Positions 1-9,125 of a DNA stretch of 64,000 nucleotides are shown here, piece by piece. Made by a program: the position numbers and the translations under genes. Position 1 is the stretch's first letter. Every line of letters begins with the position of its first letter. The notes beneath the pieces were generated by a model. It was not told the origin of the DNA. It ran no database searches and worked only from the letters and a program-made list of their open reading frames with translations. Origin of the DNA: Lagierella massiliensis (GTDB taxonomy: Bacteria > Bacillota > Clostridia > Tissierellales > Peptoniphilaceae); NCBI RefSeq assembly GCF_001407835.1, contig NZ_CYUO01000005.1, forward strand, positions 744,001 to 808,000, written 5' to 3'.

Positions 1-221
1 ATGAAGAACATAATGTAAAAGTTTTAGATATGGATTACGTTCTTGGAGAAGTTAAACATGAACCTGGTTTTGTTGAACAAGTTGGTCCTGAAATTATTAA
101 AATCACAGCAAAGGATGGATATATTTTATTAAAAGAAATTCAATTTCCAAATAAAAAGAGAATGAAAGTTTCTGATTTTCTAAAGGGAAATGAATTCAAA
201 AAAAATATCTATTTAAAATAG
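1..221 (+). CDS. fmt: Methionyl-tRNA formyltransferase, C-terminal part (cut by window start)
   Basis: Only the last 72 or so codons are present; the frame is open from base 3 and the start lies outside the window. The protein formylates initiator Met-tRNA using 10-formyl-tetrahydrofolate. The visible part is the C-terminal tRNA-binding beta-barrel, with the family's closing motif (I-x-F-P-N-K-K-R-M-x-V-x-D-F-L-x-G-N) followed by a short lysine-rich end. It is the first gene of the conserved Firmicutes block fmt, zinc protease, rsmB, rlmN, stp, prkC, rsgA, rpe. The gene 12 bases downstream has its own GGAGG site. The assignment rests on a short tail plus context, so it is good but not absolute. 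Confidence 0.85.
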   Translation, partial: EEHNVKVLDMDYVLGEVKHEPGFVEQVGPEIIKITAKDGYILLKEIQFPNKKRMKVSDFLKGNEFKKNIYLK

Positions 222-233
222 GAGGTTATAATT

Positions 234-926
234 ATGTTTGGAATGATGCCTTACTATAATAGTAATGGTTTTTGGATGATTGCTTTACTTGTAGCAATGT
301 TATTTGGAATTATAGCACAAATGAAAATAAAGAGTACCTATGCAAAATATGTCAAAGTACCTAATCAAAAAAACATAACTGGAATGCAAGCGGCAAGAGA
401 GATCCTTGACAGAAATGGACTTAGTGATGTTAAGATAGTTCCAATTAGAGGAGAACTTACAGACCATTACGATCCGAGCGAGAACATAATAAGACTGTCA
501 GAACATGTTTATAGTGATTCAAGTATTGCTTCAGTAAGTATTGCAGCTCACGAAGTAGGTCATGCTATTCAACATAATAGAGGATATGCATTTCTAAACT
601 TTAGGAACAGTCTTGTACCTGTAGTAAACTTTGCTTCAAGGTCAATCTATCCGCTATTTTTGATAGGACTATTTATTGCTCCATTTCTTATAAATGTTGC
701 AATAGCAGTTTTTGCTATAACTGTATTATTTCAAATAGTTACACTTCCAGTTGAAATTAATGCGAGTTCAAGGGCATTGGAAAATCTTGATGGAACAATA
801 CTAAAAAGAGATGAGGTATCGGAAGGGAAAAAAGTACTTTCTGCAGCGGCAATGACATATGTGGCAGCGGCACTATTCTCGTTAGTGCAACTATTAAGAT
901 TAATGAACAGTAGAAGAGATGATTAA
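234..926 (+). CDS. Membrane zinc metallopeptidase (YugP/Zn_peptidase_2 family)
   Basis: A 230-residue membrane protein with the zinc-metalloprotease motif HEVGHAIQH at about residues 105-113, in which the two His and the Glu are the expected zinc ligands and catalytic acid. There is one membrane segment near residues 12-28, a long hydrophobic hairpin at about 135-175, and a last one near 205-222. Length and layout fit the YugP family of Firmicutes, whose substrate is unknown. It sits between fmt and rsmB, its usual place. A GGAGG lies about 9 bases before the ATG, and the stop overlaps the rsmB start (TAATG), so the two are probably translationally coupled. Confidence 0.85.
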   Translation: MFGMMPYYNSNGFWMIALLVAMLFGIIAQMKIKSTYAKYVKVPNQKNITGMQAAREILDRNGLSDVKIVPIRGELTDHYDPSENIIRLSEHVYSDSSIASVSIAAHEVGHAIQHNRGYAFLNFRNSLVPVVNFASRSIYPLFLIGLFIAPFLINVAIAVFAITVLFQIVTLPVEINASSRALENLDGTILKRDEVSEGKKVLSAAAMTYVAAALFSLVQLLRLMNSRRDD

Positions 927-2224
927 TGAATGAAAGAAATTTTGCTATTAAAGCTTTAGTAGACGTTGAACAAGGAGGATATTCTTCCGAACTTTTGTCA
1001 AATATACCAAAAAGCTTAAATAGTCAATTGGTTAGACAAATTGTTTTGGGAGTTATAGAAAATGATATATTTTTAAAAATGGCTATAAAGGAAGAGTTGG
1101 ATAGACCAGAAAAAAATCTTCCTTTGAAAGTTTCAACTATTTTAAAAGTTGGAGTATATCAAAAGTTTTTTATGGACTCTATTCCAGATTATGCTATCGT
1201 AAGTGAAAGTTTAAAATCTTGTGAATACTTTAAGGTAGAAGATTATAAGGGTTTGGTTAATTCAATTTTAAGGAATATCAAAAGATTTAAAATAGAAGAT
1301 AAAATATCTAAGATGCCTTCAGTAAATGATAGACTCAAGATGGATTATTCTGTTGGGGATGATTTTTACGATTTTTTAATTAAAAATTATAAAGTGAAAA
1401 CCATTCGTAAAATTTTAAAATCCTATAAGGAAATTCCTGAATTTGTAATAAGGATTAATAAACTAAAGACTAATAAAAAAGAAGTAGAATCAAGTATGAA
1501 AGGTCTTGGTATAGAATTTGAAGATCATCCATTTTTAGAAAATGCTTTAATTATAAATAACCCAAGTGGATTATTCGAAACAGATATATTCAAAAATGGT
1601 TACTTTACCGTTCAAGGAGGAGCTTCAATTCTTGCAAGCATGGTATTAAATCCTGTAAAAAATTCTAAAATTTTAGACATATGTGCAGCTCCAGGGGGAA
1701 AGACCTGTCACTTAGCTGAAATAGTTTCAAATACAGGAGAAATTTTAGCAAATGACTTGCATAATCATAAGATAGAAAAGATAAAAGAAAATTCAAGAAG
1801 GCTTGGATGCAAAAATATAAAGTACAGTAACTTTGATGGGACTTTATTTAAAGAAGAGTTAGTTGAATCCTTTGATTATATTTTATTAGATGCTCCTTGT
1901 TCAGGTTCTGGCATAGTAAGTAGAAATCCTGAGATAAAACTTAGAAGAACAAAAAGTGAGATTGAAAATCTGGTATATACTCAGAGAAAGATAATGGACA
2001 ATTGTTTAAAATATTTAAAGAATGGAGGATACTTGGTTTATAGTACCTGCAGTATTTTTAAACAGGAAAATGAAATGCAAAGAAAATATTTTTTAGACAG
2101 ATATGAAGAACTTAAACCTATAAATTTCAAATATAGGGCCAATGAAATTTCATACCTTTCATTAATGCCTTACGAAAGAGGAACAGATGGTTTTTTCATA
2201 GCAAAGTTTCAAAAAAATATATAG
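926..2224 (+). CDS. rsmB: 16S rRNA (cytosine-967-C5)-methyltransferase RsmB
   Basis: A 432-residue SAM-dependent rRNA methyltransferase that modifies C967 of 16S rRNA. The first 130 or so residues form a NusB-like RNA-binding domain. The catalytic domain shows the SAM-binding motif DICAAPGGKT, the DAPCSGSG motif with one conserved Cys, and YSTCS with the second Cys; these two Cys are the pair used in the RNA m5C methyltransferase mechanism. Length matches the family. The start ATG overlaps the stop of the upstream protease gene. The product acts in the cytoplasm on assembling 30S subunits. Confidence 0.93.
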   Translation: MNERNFAIKALVDVEQGGYSSELLSNIPKSLNSQLVRQIVLGVIENDIFLKMAIKEELDRPEKNLPLKVSTILKVGVYQKFFMDSIPDYAIVSESLKSCEYFKVEDYKGLVNSILRNIKRFKIEDKISKMPSVNDRLKMDYSVGDDFYDFLIKNYKVKTIRKILKSYKEIPEFVIRINKLKTNKKEVESSMKGLGIEFEDHPFLENALIINNPSGLFETDIFKNGYFTVQGGASILASMVLNPVKNSKILDICAAPGGKTCHLAEIVSNTGEILANDLHNHKIEKIKENSRRLGCKNIKYSNFDGTLFKEELVESFDYILLDAPCSGSGIVSRNPEIKLRRTKSEIENLVYTQRKIMDNCLKYLKNGGYLVYSTCSIFKQENEMQRKYFLDRYEELKPINFKYRANEISYLSLMPYERGTDGFFIAKFQKNI

Positions 2225-2252
2225 ATAGTATGTTATAATGGTGTAAGATTAA

Positions 2253-3296
2253 ATGAGAAAAATTATATACAATAATTTAGAATTTAATGAACTAAATTCT
2301 TCTTTACAAGATTTAAAGGTTGAGAAATTTAGAACAAATCAAATTTTTGAAGGAATTCATCATTTATTTTATAATAATTTTGAGAGCTTTACTAATATTT
2401 CTAAAAAAATGAAAAGAATGTTAGAAGAAGAAGGAAAATTTATAAAGATAGAACTGATTAAAAAGTTTGAATCAAAAGTTGATAAAACTACTAAGTACTT
2501 ATTTAAACTCGAAGATGGTGCACTGATTGAAACTGTTTTAATGAGATATAAAGATAGAAATACAATATGTATATCTTCCCAGGTTGGATGTAAAATGGGA
2601 TGTAAATTTTGTGCATCTACCAAGGCAGGATATGAACGAAATCTACAAGTTTCAGAACTTTTAGAACAGGTTTATTACATTTCAAGATTAGAAAACATTA
2701 GAATAAACAACATTGTTCTTATGGGAATAGGAGAGCCTTTAGATAATTATGACAATGTAATAAAGTTCATAAAGATTATTACTGATGAGAGAGGCTATAA
2801 TATTTCCATAAGAAATATAACTCTTTCTACCTGTGGACTTACAAAGAAAATTGACAAACTATCCCAAGAGGATTTACCAATTAACTTAACTATATCGCTT
2901 CACAATCCTTTTGATTCTGAAAGAAGTGCCATCATGCCTATAAATAATAAATATAAAATAGGTGAAATTTTTAAAAGTGCGAAAAAATATTACGAATCAA
3001 CAGGAAGAAGAGTTAGTTTTGAATATACTTTGATAAAAGATGTAAATGATTCTGATAGACATATTGATGAAATTGTTAGGTTGTTTAATCATGAAAATTT
3101 TCATCTTAACTTGATTCCATTAAATGCAATAGATGAGTTTGGAAAACCAAATACAAATTTAAAAGATTTAGAAGATTTCAAAGAGAAACTTGTAAGTAGA
3201 GGGATCAACACAACAATAAGGAAGAGTATGGGCATAGATATTGAGGGGGCCTGTGGTCAATTGAGGTCCAGCCATAAAAATGAATTGAGGAAGTGA
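2253..3296 (+). CDS. rlmN: 23S rRNA/tRNA adenine-C2-methyltransferase RlmN (radical SAM)
   Basis: A 347-residue radical SAM enzyme methylating C2 of A2503 in 23S rRNA and A37 of some tRNAs. The 4Fe-4S ligand motif CKMGCKFC covers residues 113-120, followed by the GIGEPLDN segment. The conserved C-terminal Cys used in the ping-pong methyl transfer is in GACGQL near the end. Normal length for the family. The ATG has no strong Shine-Dalgarno. A TGT-TATAAT extended -10 element lies at 2231-2239 just before the gene, so a local weak promoter is possible. The stop is 4 bases before stp. Confidence 0.95.
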   Translation: MRKIIYNNLEFNELNSSLQDLKVEKFRTNQIFEGIHHLFYNNFESFTNISKKMKRMLEEEGKFIKIELIKKFESKVDKTTKYLFKLEDGALIETVLMRYKDRNTICISSQVGCKMGCKFCASTKAGYERNLQVSELLEQVYYISRLENIRINNIVLMGIGEPLDNYDNVIKFIKIITDERGYNISIRNITLSTCGLTKKIDKLSQEDLPINLTISLHNPFDSERSAIMPINNKYKIGEIFKSAKKYYESTGRRVSFEYTLIKDVNDSDRHIDEIVRLFNHENFHLNLIPLNAIDEFGKPNTNLKDLEDFKEKLVSRGINTTIRKSMGIDIEGACGQLRSSHKNELRK

Positions 3297-3300
3297 TAGA

Positions 3301-4038
3301 TTGAATTATTTTTCAGCCACTGATATTGGGCTACAGAGAAAATTAAATGAAGATTATTATGATAATTATGTAGATGGCAATACAACATTAATGGTTGTTG
3401 CTGATGGTATGGGAGGTCACAATGCAGGCGAAATTGCTTCCGAATTAGCTGTAAAATCTTTTATTTATTATTTTAGAGAGCATAATCAAGAGGCAAAGGA
3501 TCTAACTAATTTTTTATGTCAATGCGTTAACTATTCTAATGGTATTATATATGAAGAATCCCATAATGATGATGAATTATCTAATATGGGAACTACTATT
3601 GTAGCAGCTCTTATACATGAAAATTACTTATATATTTTAAATGTTGGAGACAGTAGGGCATATTTTAAAAATAAATTTGGATTTAAACAAGTTTCAAGAG
3701 ATCACTCCTTGGTAAATGACCTATTAATTTCTGGGACTATAACAGAAGAAGAAGCAAAAAATTATGGAAGAAAAAATGTTATTACTAAGAGTTTGGGCTC
3801 GGAAACAACTGTTGAGCCAGATATAACATCTTTAGAAATAAATGAAGGAGATATTGTTTTACTATGCTCTGATGGACTAAACTCTTTGGTTTCTGATAGT
3901 GAAATAGATCAAATTATTTCTAATAAAGATGAGAGTGAAGAGGAAAGGATATTTAAGCTGATAGATCTAAGTCTAAGCAGAGGGGGATACGATAATATTA
4001 CAATTTCATTATACACACATAAGGAGGAAGACAGATGA
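3301..4038 (+). CDS. stp: PP2C-type Ser/Thr protein phosphatase
   Basis: A 245-residue PPM/PP2C phosphatase, the partner that reverses phosphorylation by the adjacent PASTA kinase. Visible motifs are TDIG with RKLNEDYY, ADGMGGHNAGE, GTT, VGDSRAYF, RDHSLV, CSDGL and GGYDNITI; the Asp residues in them bind the two to three Mn ions. It starts with TTG after GAGGAAGTGATAG. The end overlaps the prkC start by 4 bases, which fits a co-translated antagonistic pair. The protein is soluble and cytoplasmic. Confidence 0.94.
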   Translation: MNYFSATDIGLQRKLNEDYYDNYVDGNTTLMVVADGMGGHNAGEIASELAVKSFIYYFREHNQEAKDLTNFLCQCVNYSNGIIYEESHNDDELSNMGTTIVAALIHENYLYILNVGDSRAYFKNKFGFKQVSRDHSLVNDLLISGTITEEEAKNYGRKNVITKSLGSETTVEPDITSLEINEGDIVLLCSDGLNSLVSDSEIDQIISNKDESEEERIFKLIDLSLSRGGYDNITISLYTHKEEDR

Positions 4039-5987
4039 TAGGTCAAACTCTTGGAAATAGATATTTAATTGAAGAAAACATCGGCGTTGGTGGAATGGCT
4101 GTTGTATATAAAGCAAAGGACAAACTTTTAAATAGATATGTTGCAATTAAAGTTTTAAAAGACGAATTTATGGATGATGAAGAATTTCTTAAGAAATTTG
4201 CCATGGAAGCACAATCTGCTGCATCTTTATCTCACCACAACATAGTTTCTGTTTATGACGTTGGTAATGCGGTTGTGAACGACCAAAGATATAATTATAT
4301 CGTCATGGAATATATAGATGGACGAACTTTAAAAGACATAATTAATAAAGATGCTCCCCTTGGATCTGAATTCATTGCAAATGTTGGATTTCAAATAGCA
4401 TCGGCTTTGGAAGCTGCACATAAAAAGGGTGTAGTCCATCGAGATATAAAACCACATAATATTTTATTGGATAAAGATAATGTTGCTAAGGTTACTGATT
4501 TCGGAATTGCAAGAATTTCTTCATCAGCAACTATAACATATACATCTACAGTGCTTGGAACTGTACATTATATTTCACCTGAACAAGCAAAGGGAAAATT
4601 TATAGACAAAAAATCTGATATTTACTCTCTTGGAGTTGTGCTATATGAGATGGCTACAGGTAGAGTTCCTTTTGATGCAGAGAATGCAGTGGGCATAGCA
4701 CTTAAACATATTCAAGATAAGTTAGTAGAACCAAAAAGCATTAATCCTAATATTCCACAAGGTCTTAATGACATTATTTTAAAGGCTATGGACAAGGATC
4801 CAAATAACAGATTTAGTTCTGCAACTGAGATGAAAATGGCTTTATTAAACTTTCGTAATTTCAAATTTGATAATGATGAAAATTTTGATAAAACTGAAAG
4901 AATTGGTGTTATTAAAGATGAAGATATAGTACCTAAAACTGAAGAAAAGGCAGTATATAATATGAAAAAAGAAGAAGAAATAGAAGAAGAAGAGAAAAAA
5001 GGTGGCTTTTTCAAGACGTATATACTTCCTATTTTACTGGCGCTTATAGTGGTAGCTGCTTCTGTAGTTGCTGTAAAATTTTATAAAGGTAAGTTTTTAA
5101 AACCAGATGTTGTAAAAGCTCCTCCTCTAATTGGAATTGATGTAGAATCAGCTCAAGAACAACTTGATGAATTAGAATTTGATTTAAAAGTTAAAGTAAT
5201 GGGAACAGTTGAATCAGATCAAAAAGAGGGACTTATTGTAGAACAAGATCCTGAAAGCGGAACGGAATTAAAAAAGGGTTCAACTATAGAAGTATATGTC
5301 AGTGGTGGAGAAGAAGATATTGTTTTAAAAAATTATACTAATTGGAAGAAAAATGACGCAATTTCATCACTTGAAAGTTTGGGTTTACAAGTTGAAATCA
5401 AAGATTCCTTTAGCGATAATTTTGACGAAGGATATATTATAAGCCAAAAACCTGGAACAGGAGAATCTGTTAAGAAAAACTCAACTGTAGAACTTGTAGT
5501 CTCAAAAGGAAAAGAAGACGATACTGTTCCAATGATTAATGTAGCAGGTATGAATGTTAGAAAAGCAACAGAAAAGCTTGCTGATATAGGACTCAAATAT
5601 AATATTGAAGAAACTCCTTCAAGTACAATTGAAAAAGGTGTAGTTATAAGTCAAAGTGTAGATAATGGAGTAATGGTAAAGAAGGGTTCAGTTGTAAGTC
5701 TTCAAGTAAGTACAGGACCAAAAGAGGATCCTACAGAAGAACCTTCAGAGTCAAAAACTAATAAAAAGACAACATCATATACTTTTAGAGTAAGGGTGGC
5801 AGATATAGCTCCAGGATCTTATAACGTTAGAATTGAAAGAATTGAAGATGATAGAGAAGTGAATGTTTATAATCGTCAGCTTGATACAGCAAGAGGCGAT
5901 GCAAATATAACTCTTAATGTTCGACGAGGAGAAAGTTACAATGTCTATGTTAACGATGAGTTATATAGCGGAGAAACAATAGAATAA
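4035..5987 (+). CDS. prkC: PASTA-domain Ser/Thr protein kinase (PrkC/StkP type)
   Basis: A 650-residue membrane kinase that senses muropeptides or lipid II. The N-terminal kinase domain (about 1-265) has the glycine loop GVGGMAVVYKA, the catalytic loop HRDIKPHN and DFG. An acidic linker is followed by one transmembrane helix at about 327-347 and three extracellular PASTA repeats (about 357-425, 428-495 and 497-565). The C-terminal region of about 75 residues after a Thr/Ser/Lys-rich linker is not PASTA and looks like a separate small beta domain. Three PASTA repeats is within the family range. It overlaps stp upstream and abuts rsgA downstream. Confidence 0.95.
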   Translation: MIGQTLGNRYLIEENIGVGGMAVVYKAKDKLLNRYVAIKVLKDEFMDDEEFLKKFAMEAQSAASLSHHNIVSVYDVGNAVVNDQRYNYIVMEYIDGRTLKDIINKDAPLGSEFIANVGFQIASALEAAHKKGVVHRDIKPHNILLDKDNVAKVTDFGIARISSSATITYTSTVLGTVHYISPEQAKGKFIDKKSDIYSLGVVLYEMATGRVPFDAENAVGIALKHIQDKLVEPKSINPNIPQGLNDIILKAMDKDPNNRFSSATEMKMALLNFRNFKFDNDENFDKTERIGVIKDEDIVPKTEEKAVYNMKKEEEIEEEEKKGGFFKTYILPILLALIVVAASVVAVKFYKGKFLKPDVVKAPPLIGIDVESAQEQLDELEFDLKVKVMGTVESDQKEGLIVEQDPESGTELKKGSTIEVYVSGGEEDIVLKNYTNWKKNDAISSLESLGLQVEIKDSFSDNFDEGYIISQKPGTGESVKKNSTVELVVSKGKEDDTVPMINVAGMNVRKATEKLADIGLKYNIEETPSSTIEKGVVISQSVDNGVMVKKGSVVSLQVSTGPKEDPTEEPSESKTNKKTTSYTFRVRVADIAPGSYNVRIERIEDDREVNVYNRQLDTARGDANITLNVRRGESYNVYVNDELYSGETIE

Positions 5988-6853
5988 TGTCTAAAATTGT
6001 TAAGTCTCATAGAGGTATATATTATGTAGAAAAAGAAGGACAAGTTTATCTATGCAAGGCAAGGGGACTTTTTAGAAATAAAAAAGTTAAACCTGTAGTA
6101 GGTGATGAAGTTGATATATCAATTAATAATGATGGAACAGCCTATATTAAAGAAATATATGAAAGAAGAAATCAGCTTCTGAGACCACCTATTTCAAATG
6201 TGGATCAGGTTATAGTTATAATGAGTCTTTCTTCTCCTGACATAAACTTATACACCTTGGATAAATATCTTTTAATGTTAGAATTATCACATATTGAGAC
6301 TAAAATCATCTTTAACAAAACGGATTTAGTTGATAAAGAATACAGTGATAAGATTTCAAAAATATATAATAATATCGGTTATGATATTTATTTAAATAGC
6401 AATCAAGAAAATAACGGAAAAGAACTTTTAAATCTATTTAAAAATAGGAGTACAGTTGTTACAGGACCTTCAGGAGTTGGAAAGTCAACGACACTAAATA
6501 ATGTATTTTCTCATTTTGATTTTGAGACAGGTTCCATAAGTGAAAAATCACTTAGGGGCAAGCATACTACAAGGCATATAGAAATATCAAAGATTGATGA
6601 GAGGAGTTATGTTATAGATACTCCTGGTTTTTCTGCTCTTTCACTTGATTTTATTAATGATATCAATGATATAGGTGAGGGTTTTATAGAGTTTTCCAAA
6701 CTAAAAAATGAATGTAAGTTTAATAATTGCATTCATGAAAACGAACCTAAATGTGCAGTCAAAAATGCTGTTCAAAATAAAAAAATATCTGAAAGTAGAT
6801 ATAAAAATTATTTATTGTTATTAGAAGAATTTAGAAATTTAAGGGGGTATTAA
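5987..6853 (+). CDS. rsgA: Ribosome small-subunit GTPase RsgA (YjeQ/YloQ)
   Basis: A 288-residue circularly permuted GTPase acting in late 30S maturation. An OB-fold covers about residues 1-65; then the G domain has NKTD (G4) before GPSGVGKST (G1) and DTPGF (G3), the permuted order typical of this family. The C-terminal zinc knuckle has the ligands C, C, H, C in the segment CKFNNCIHENEPKCAV. The start overlaps the prkC stop (TAATG), the usual order prkC-rsgA-rpe. Confidence 0.95.
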   Translation: MSKIVKSHRGIYYVEKEGQVYLCKARGLFRNKKVKPVVGDEVDISINNDGTAYIKEIYERRNQLLRPPISNVDQVIVIMSLSSPDINLYTLDKYLLMLELSHIETKIIFNKTDLVDKEYSDKISKIYNNIGYDIYLNSNQENNGKELLNLFKNRSTVVTGPSGVGKSTTLNNVFSHFDFETGSISEKSLRGKHTTRHIEISKIDERSYVIDTPGFSALSLDFINDINDIGEGFIEFSKLKNECKFNNCIHENEPKCAVKNAVQNKKISESRYKNYLLLLEEFRNLRGY

Positions 6854-7518
6854 TGAGTTTTCTTTCGCCATCACTATTGTCGGCAAATTTCTATAACCTT
6901 TCAGAACAATTAGATATACTTGTTGAAAATGATGTCAAGTATTTACATCTGGATGTTATGGATGGTAATTTTGTTCCAAACATATCTTTTGGACCAGGAA
7001 TAATAAAATCTTTAAGAAAAAAATATGATTTTATTTTCGATACTCATTTAATGATTGTAAATCCAGAAAATTATATTGAAAATTTCAAAGATGCTGGATG
7101 TGATATAGTAACAATTCACTATGAAGCAACAAAACATCCCCTAAGGGTTTTACAACAGATTAGACAGATGGGTATGAAAGCTGGAATATCTTTAAACCCA
7201 GGGACTCCTGTAGAGGTTTTAGATTATTTATGGGATGAACTTGATCTAATACTTATTATGACGGTCAATCCAGGATTTGGAGGACAGAGCTTTATCGAGT
7301 CACAACTAAAAAAGATAAAAAGGATAAGAGAACTCATAAATAAAAACAATCCTGAAATTCTTTTAGAAATTGATGGTGGTGTAAAGACTACAAATATCGA
7401 AAGTTTATTAGATTTAGATATTGATTTATTCGTTTCTGGTTCTGATGTATTTAACGAAGATATATATCTTATGCAAGCTAAGCTTGATAAATATAAAGAA
7501 ATTTTAAGGAGGATATAG
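6853..7518 (+). CDS. rpe: Ribulose-phosphate 3-epimerase
   Basis: A 221-residue TIM-barrel enzyme converting ribulose-5-phosphate to xylulose-5-phosphate in the pentose phosphate pathway. Motifs are HLDVMDGNFVPN (metal ligand and catalytic Asp), DTHLM (second His ligand), VNPGFGGQ (phosphate loop) and EIDGG. Full length. The start overlaps the rsgA stop by one base. The downstream thiT begins 1 base after the stop. Confidence 0.96.
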   Translation: MSFLSPSLLSANFYNLSEQLDILVENDVKYLHLDVMDGNFVPNISFGPGIIKSLRKKYDFIFDTHLMIVNPENYIENFKDAGCDIVTIHYEATKHPLRVLQQIRQMGMKAGISLNPGTPVEVLDYLWDELDLILIMTVNPGFGGQSFIESQLKKIKRIRELINKNNPEILLEIDGGVKTTNIESLLDLDIDLFVSGSDVFNEDIYLMQAKLDKYKEILRRI

Positions 7519-7519
7519 T

Positions 7520-8065
7520 TTGGAAAGTAAAAAAAATAGCACAAGGTTTATTACAGAAGCAGGAATAATGTTGGCATTAACTTTTATCCTAAACTCTATT
7601 AAACTTTACAAGTTGCCACAAGGTGGTTCCATAACACCAGGAGGGTATGTTCCCCTTTTGATATTTGGTTTTAGATGGGGATGGAAGAAAGGACTTGTGC
7701 TTGGTGCACTATATGGCTTGTTAGACTATGCTATGGATCCATTTTTCCTAAATGTAGTTCAATTTTTATTAGATTATCCAGTTGCATATGCAATGCTCGG
7801 CTTAACAGGGCTATTTAGAAAAAATTTGATTGTCGATGGTAAGGTAAATAATGCAAATTTAATTGCTGGAACAATTGTTGCTACTGTTTTGCGAATGGTT
7901 GCAGCAGTTATTTCAGGAATAGCATTTTTTAAACAATATTTACCTCAAGATAAACCATTTTTATTAGGTTCAATTCTTTATAACGGATCTTATGCATTGC
8001 CAAATATGATTATTGCTATTGTATTGATTTTAATTATTTTCCCAAGAGTTAAGAAGGAAGCGTAA
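7520..8065 (+). CDS. thiT: ECF transporter S component for thiamine (ThiT)
   Basis: A 181-residue integral membrane protein with six predicted hydrophobic segments. It resembles the thiamine-binding S component: a short amphipathic N-terminus, then GSITPGGYVPLL, GWKKGLVLGALYGLLD and QFLLDYPVAYAMLGL. Energy-coupling EcfA/A'/T subunits are not in the window and would be shared. It starts with TTG; GGAGG is at 7508-7512. It is placed between rpe and thiN, where most Firmicutes have these two adjacent, so uptake of thiamine and its pyrophosphorylation would be made together. No TPP riboswitch was seen. A related S component specificity cannot be fully excluded. Confidence 0.82.
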   Translation: MESKKNSTRFITEAGIMLALTFILNSIKLYKLPQGGSITPGGYVPLLIFGFRWGWKKGLVLGALYGLLDYAMDPFFLNVVQFLLDYPVAYAMLGLTGLFRKNLIVDGKVNNANLIAGTIVATVLRMVAAVISGIAFFKQYLPQDKPFLLGSILYNGSYALPNMIIAIVLILIIFPRVKKEA

Positions 8066-8688
8066 TGATAATTACAATAGTTACAGGGGGAGGATGTGAT
8101 AATGCCTCCCTTTTATTTGACTATATTAAAATTTCAAATTTAGTGATAGGGGTAGACAAGGGTATTGAAGAGCTGTTGAAATTAAATTTTCCTATCGATA
8201 TGGCTATAGGAGATTTTGATTCTATAAAAAGTAAAGAATTATTAAATTCTAATCTAATTAAAGAAATAAGGACTTTAAATCCAGTTAAAGATATTTCAGA
8301 TACTCATGCAGCAGTGGAGTTTGCTATTTCAAAAAAGCCACAGAGAATATATATATTAAATGCTATTGGTACAAGAATGGATCATACATTATCTAATGTT
8401 TCATTGTTAAAACTCATTTCAGAACAAGGGATAGAAGCATATATTTTAAATAAACATAATAGAATTAGGTTTGGACTTAAAAAAAATATTATAAAGAAAG
8501 AGTATGATTACATTTCTGTAGTTCCTCTTGAAGAAAATATTACTGTAAGTAGCAATGGGTTTCTATACGAAGTAAAGGATTTGAAATTAGATTTTTCTCA
8601 AAGTAGATTTTTGAGTAATGAGCTTTTAAAAGATGAAGGAATAATTGAAATAGAAGGGAATGCTCTAATAATAGAGGCAATGGATTAA
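8065..8688 (+). CDS. thiN: Thiamine pyrophosphokinase (ThiN)
   Basis: A 207-residue enzyme transferring pyrophosphate from ATP to thiamine to make TPP. The N-terminal catalytic domain shows VTGGGCDN, GVDKGIE, GDFDSI and the KDISDTHAA metal/substrate segment followed by a GTRMDH motif. The C-terminal beta domain binds thiamine. The start overlaps the thiT stop (TAATG), supporting a thiT-thiN salvage pair. It ends just before a bidirectional terminator facing rpmB. Confidence 0.92.
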   Translation: MIITIVTGGGCDNASLLFDYIKISNLVIGVDKGIEELLKLNFPIDMAIGDFDSIKSKELLNSNLIKEIRTLNPVKDISDTHAAVEFAISKKPQRIYILNAIGTRMDHTLSNVSLLKLISEQGIEAYILNKHNRIRFGLKKNIIKKEYDYISVVPLEENITVSSNGFLYEVKDLKLDFSQSRFLSNELLKDEGIIEIEGNALIIEAMD

Positions 8689-8700
8689 AAAAGACAAAAA

Positions 8701-8722
8701 AAAATACCTTATAAGGTATTTT
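8701..8722. terminator. Bidirectional terminator between thiN and rpmB
   Basis: A perfect 22-base palindrome with arms AAAATACCTTA and TAAGGTATTTT. Read on the - strand it is followed by a long T tract (the A-rich bases 8690-8700), so it should end rpmB well. On the + strand the T tract is shorter but adequate for thiN. Confidence 0.75.
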
Positions 8723-8724
8723 CA

Positions 8725-8922
8725 TTAAAAATTTTGAGGTCTTTCTACTTTGCCAGACCTTAAACATCTTGTACAAACATTAATTCTCTTAGGTTTACCA
8801 TCAACAACTGCTTTAACTCTTCTAATATTTGGAGCCCAGCTTCTATTAATTTTTCTATGTGAGAAAGTTAGCTTGCTACCAAAAGATTTGCTCTTTCCAC
8901 AGATATCACATTTTTTTGCCAT
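8725..8922 (-). CDS. rpmB: 50S ribosomal protein L28
   Basis: A 65-residue L28 of the zinc-binding type, with CDIC near the N-terminus (residues 5-8) and CTRC near residue 51 giving four cysteine ligands. The start has GGAGG seven bases upstream on the - strand, and a good promoter precedes it. The gene is inverted relative to its neighbours, in its usual Firmicutes location between the thiN and asp23/fakA genes. It is monocistronic: own promoter, own terminator. Confidence 0.96.
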   Translation of the reverse strand: MAKKCDICGKSKSFGSKLTFSHRKINRSWAPNIRRVKAVVDGKPKRINVCTRCLRSGKVERPQNF

Positions 8923-8964
8923 TGTTACACCTCCAATCAGTGTTTATTGAATAATAACAATGGT

Positions 8965-8993
8965 ATTATAACAAAATTTTAATACCTTTGCAA
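8965..8993 (-). promoter_or_regulatory. Promoter of rpmB
   Basis: On the - strand: -35 TTGCAA at 8988-8993, a 17-base spacer, and a perfect -10 TATAAT at 8965-8970. It lies about 43 bases before the rpmB ATG. It is the best sigma-A-type promoter in the gap 8923-9125. On the + strand of the same gap I see only a TATAAT at 9049-9054 without a clear -35. Confidence 0.8.
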
Positions 8994-9125
8994 ACTTAAA
9001 TGAAAATAGTGTAGAATATAGGATAGGATTAAATACATGCCTATTGGGTATAATTTAATGAGTAACGATTTTAAAATAATTGAAAATGTAATACAATAGT
9101 ACTTGTTTATAAATAAGGAGGAAAT

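Noticed and set aside
8750-8950. Open frame on the + strand opposite rpmB
   Set aside because: It is a shadow of the L28 gene; no ribosome site, and its peptide has no recognisable features.
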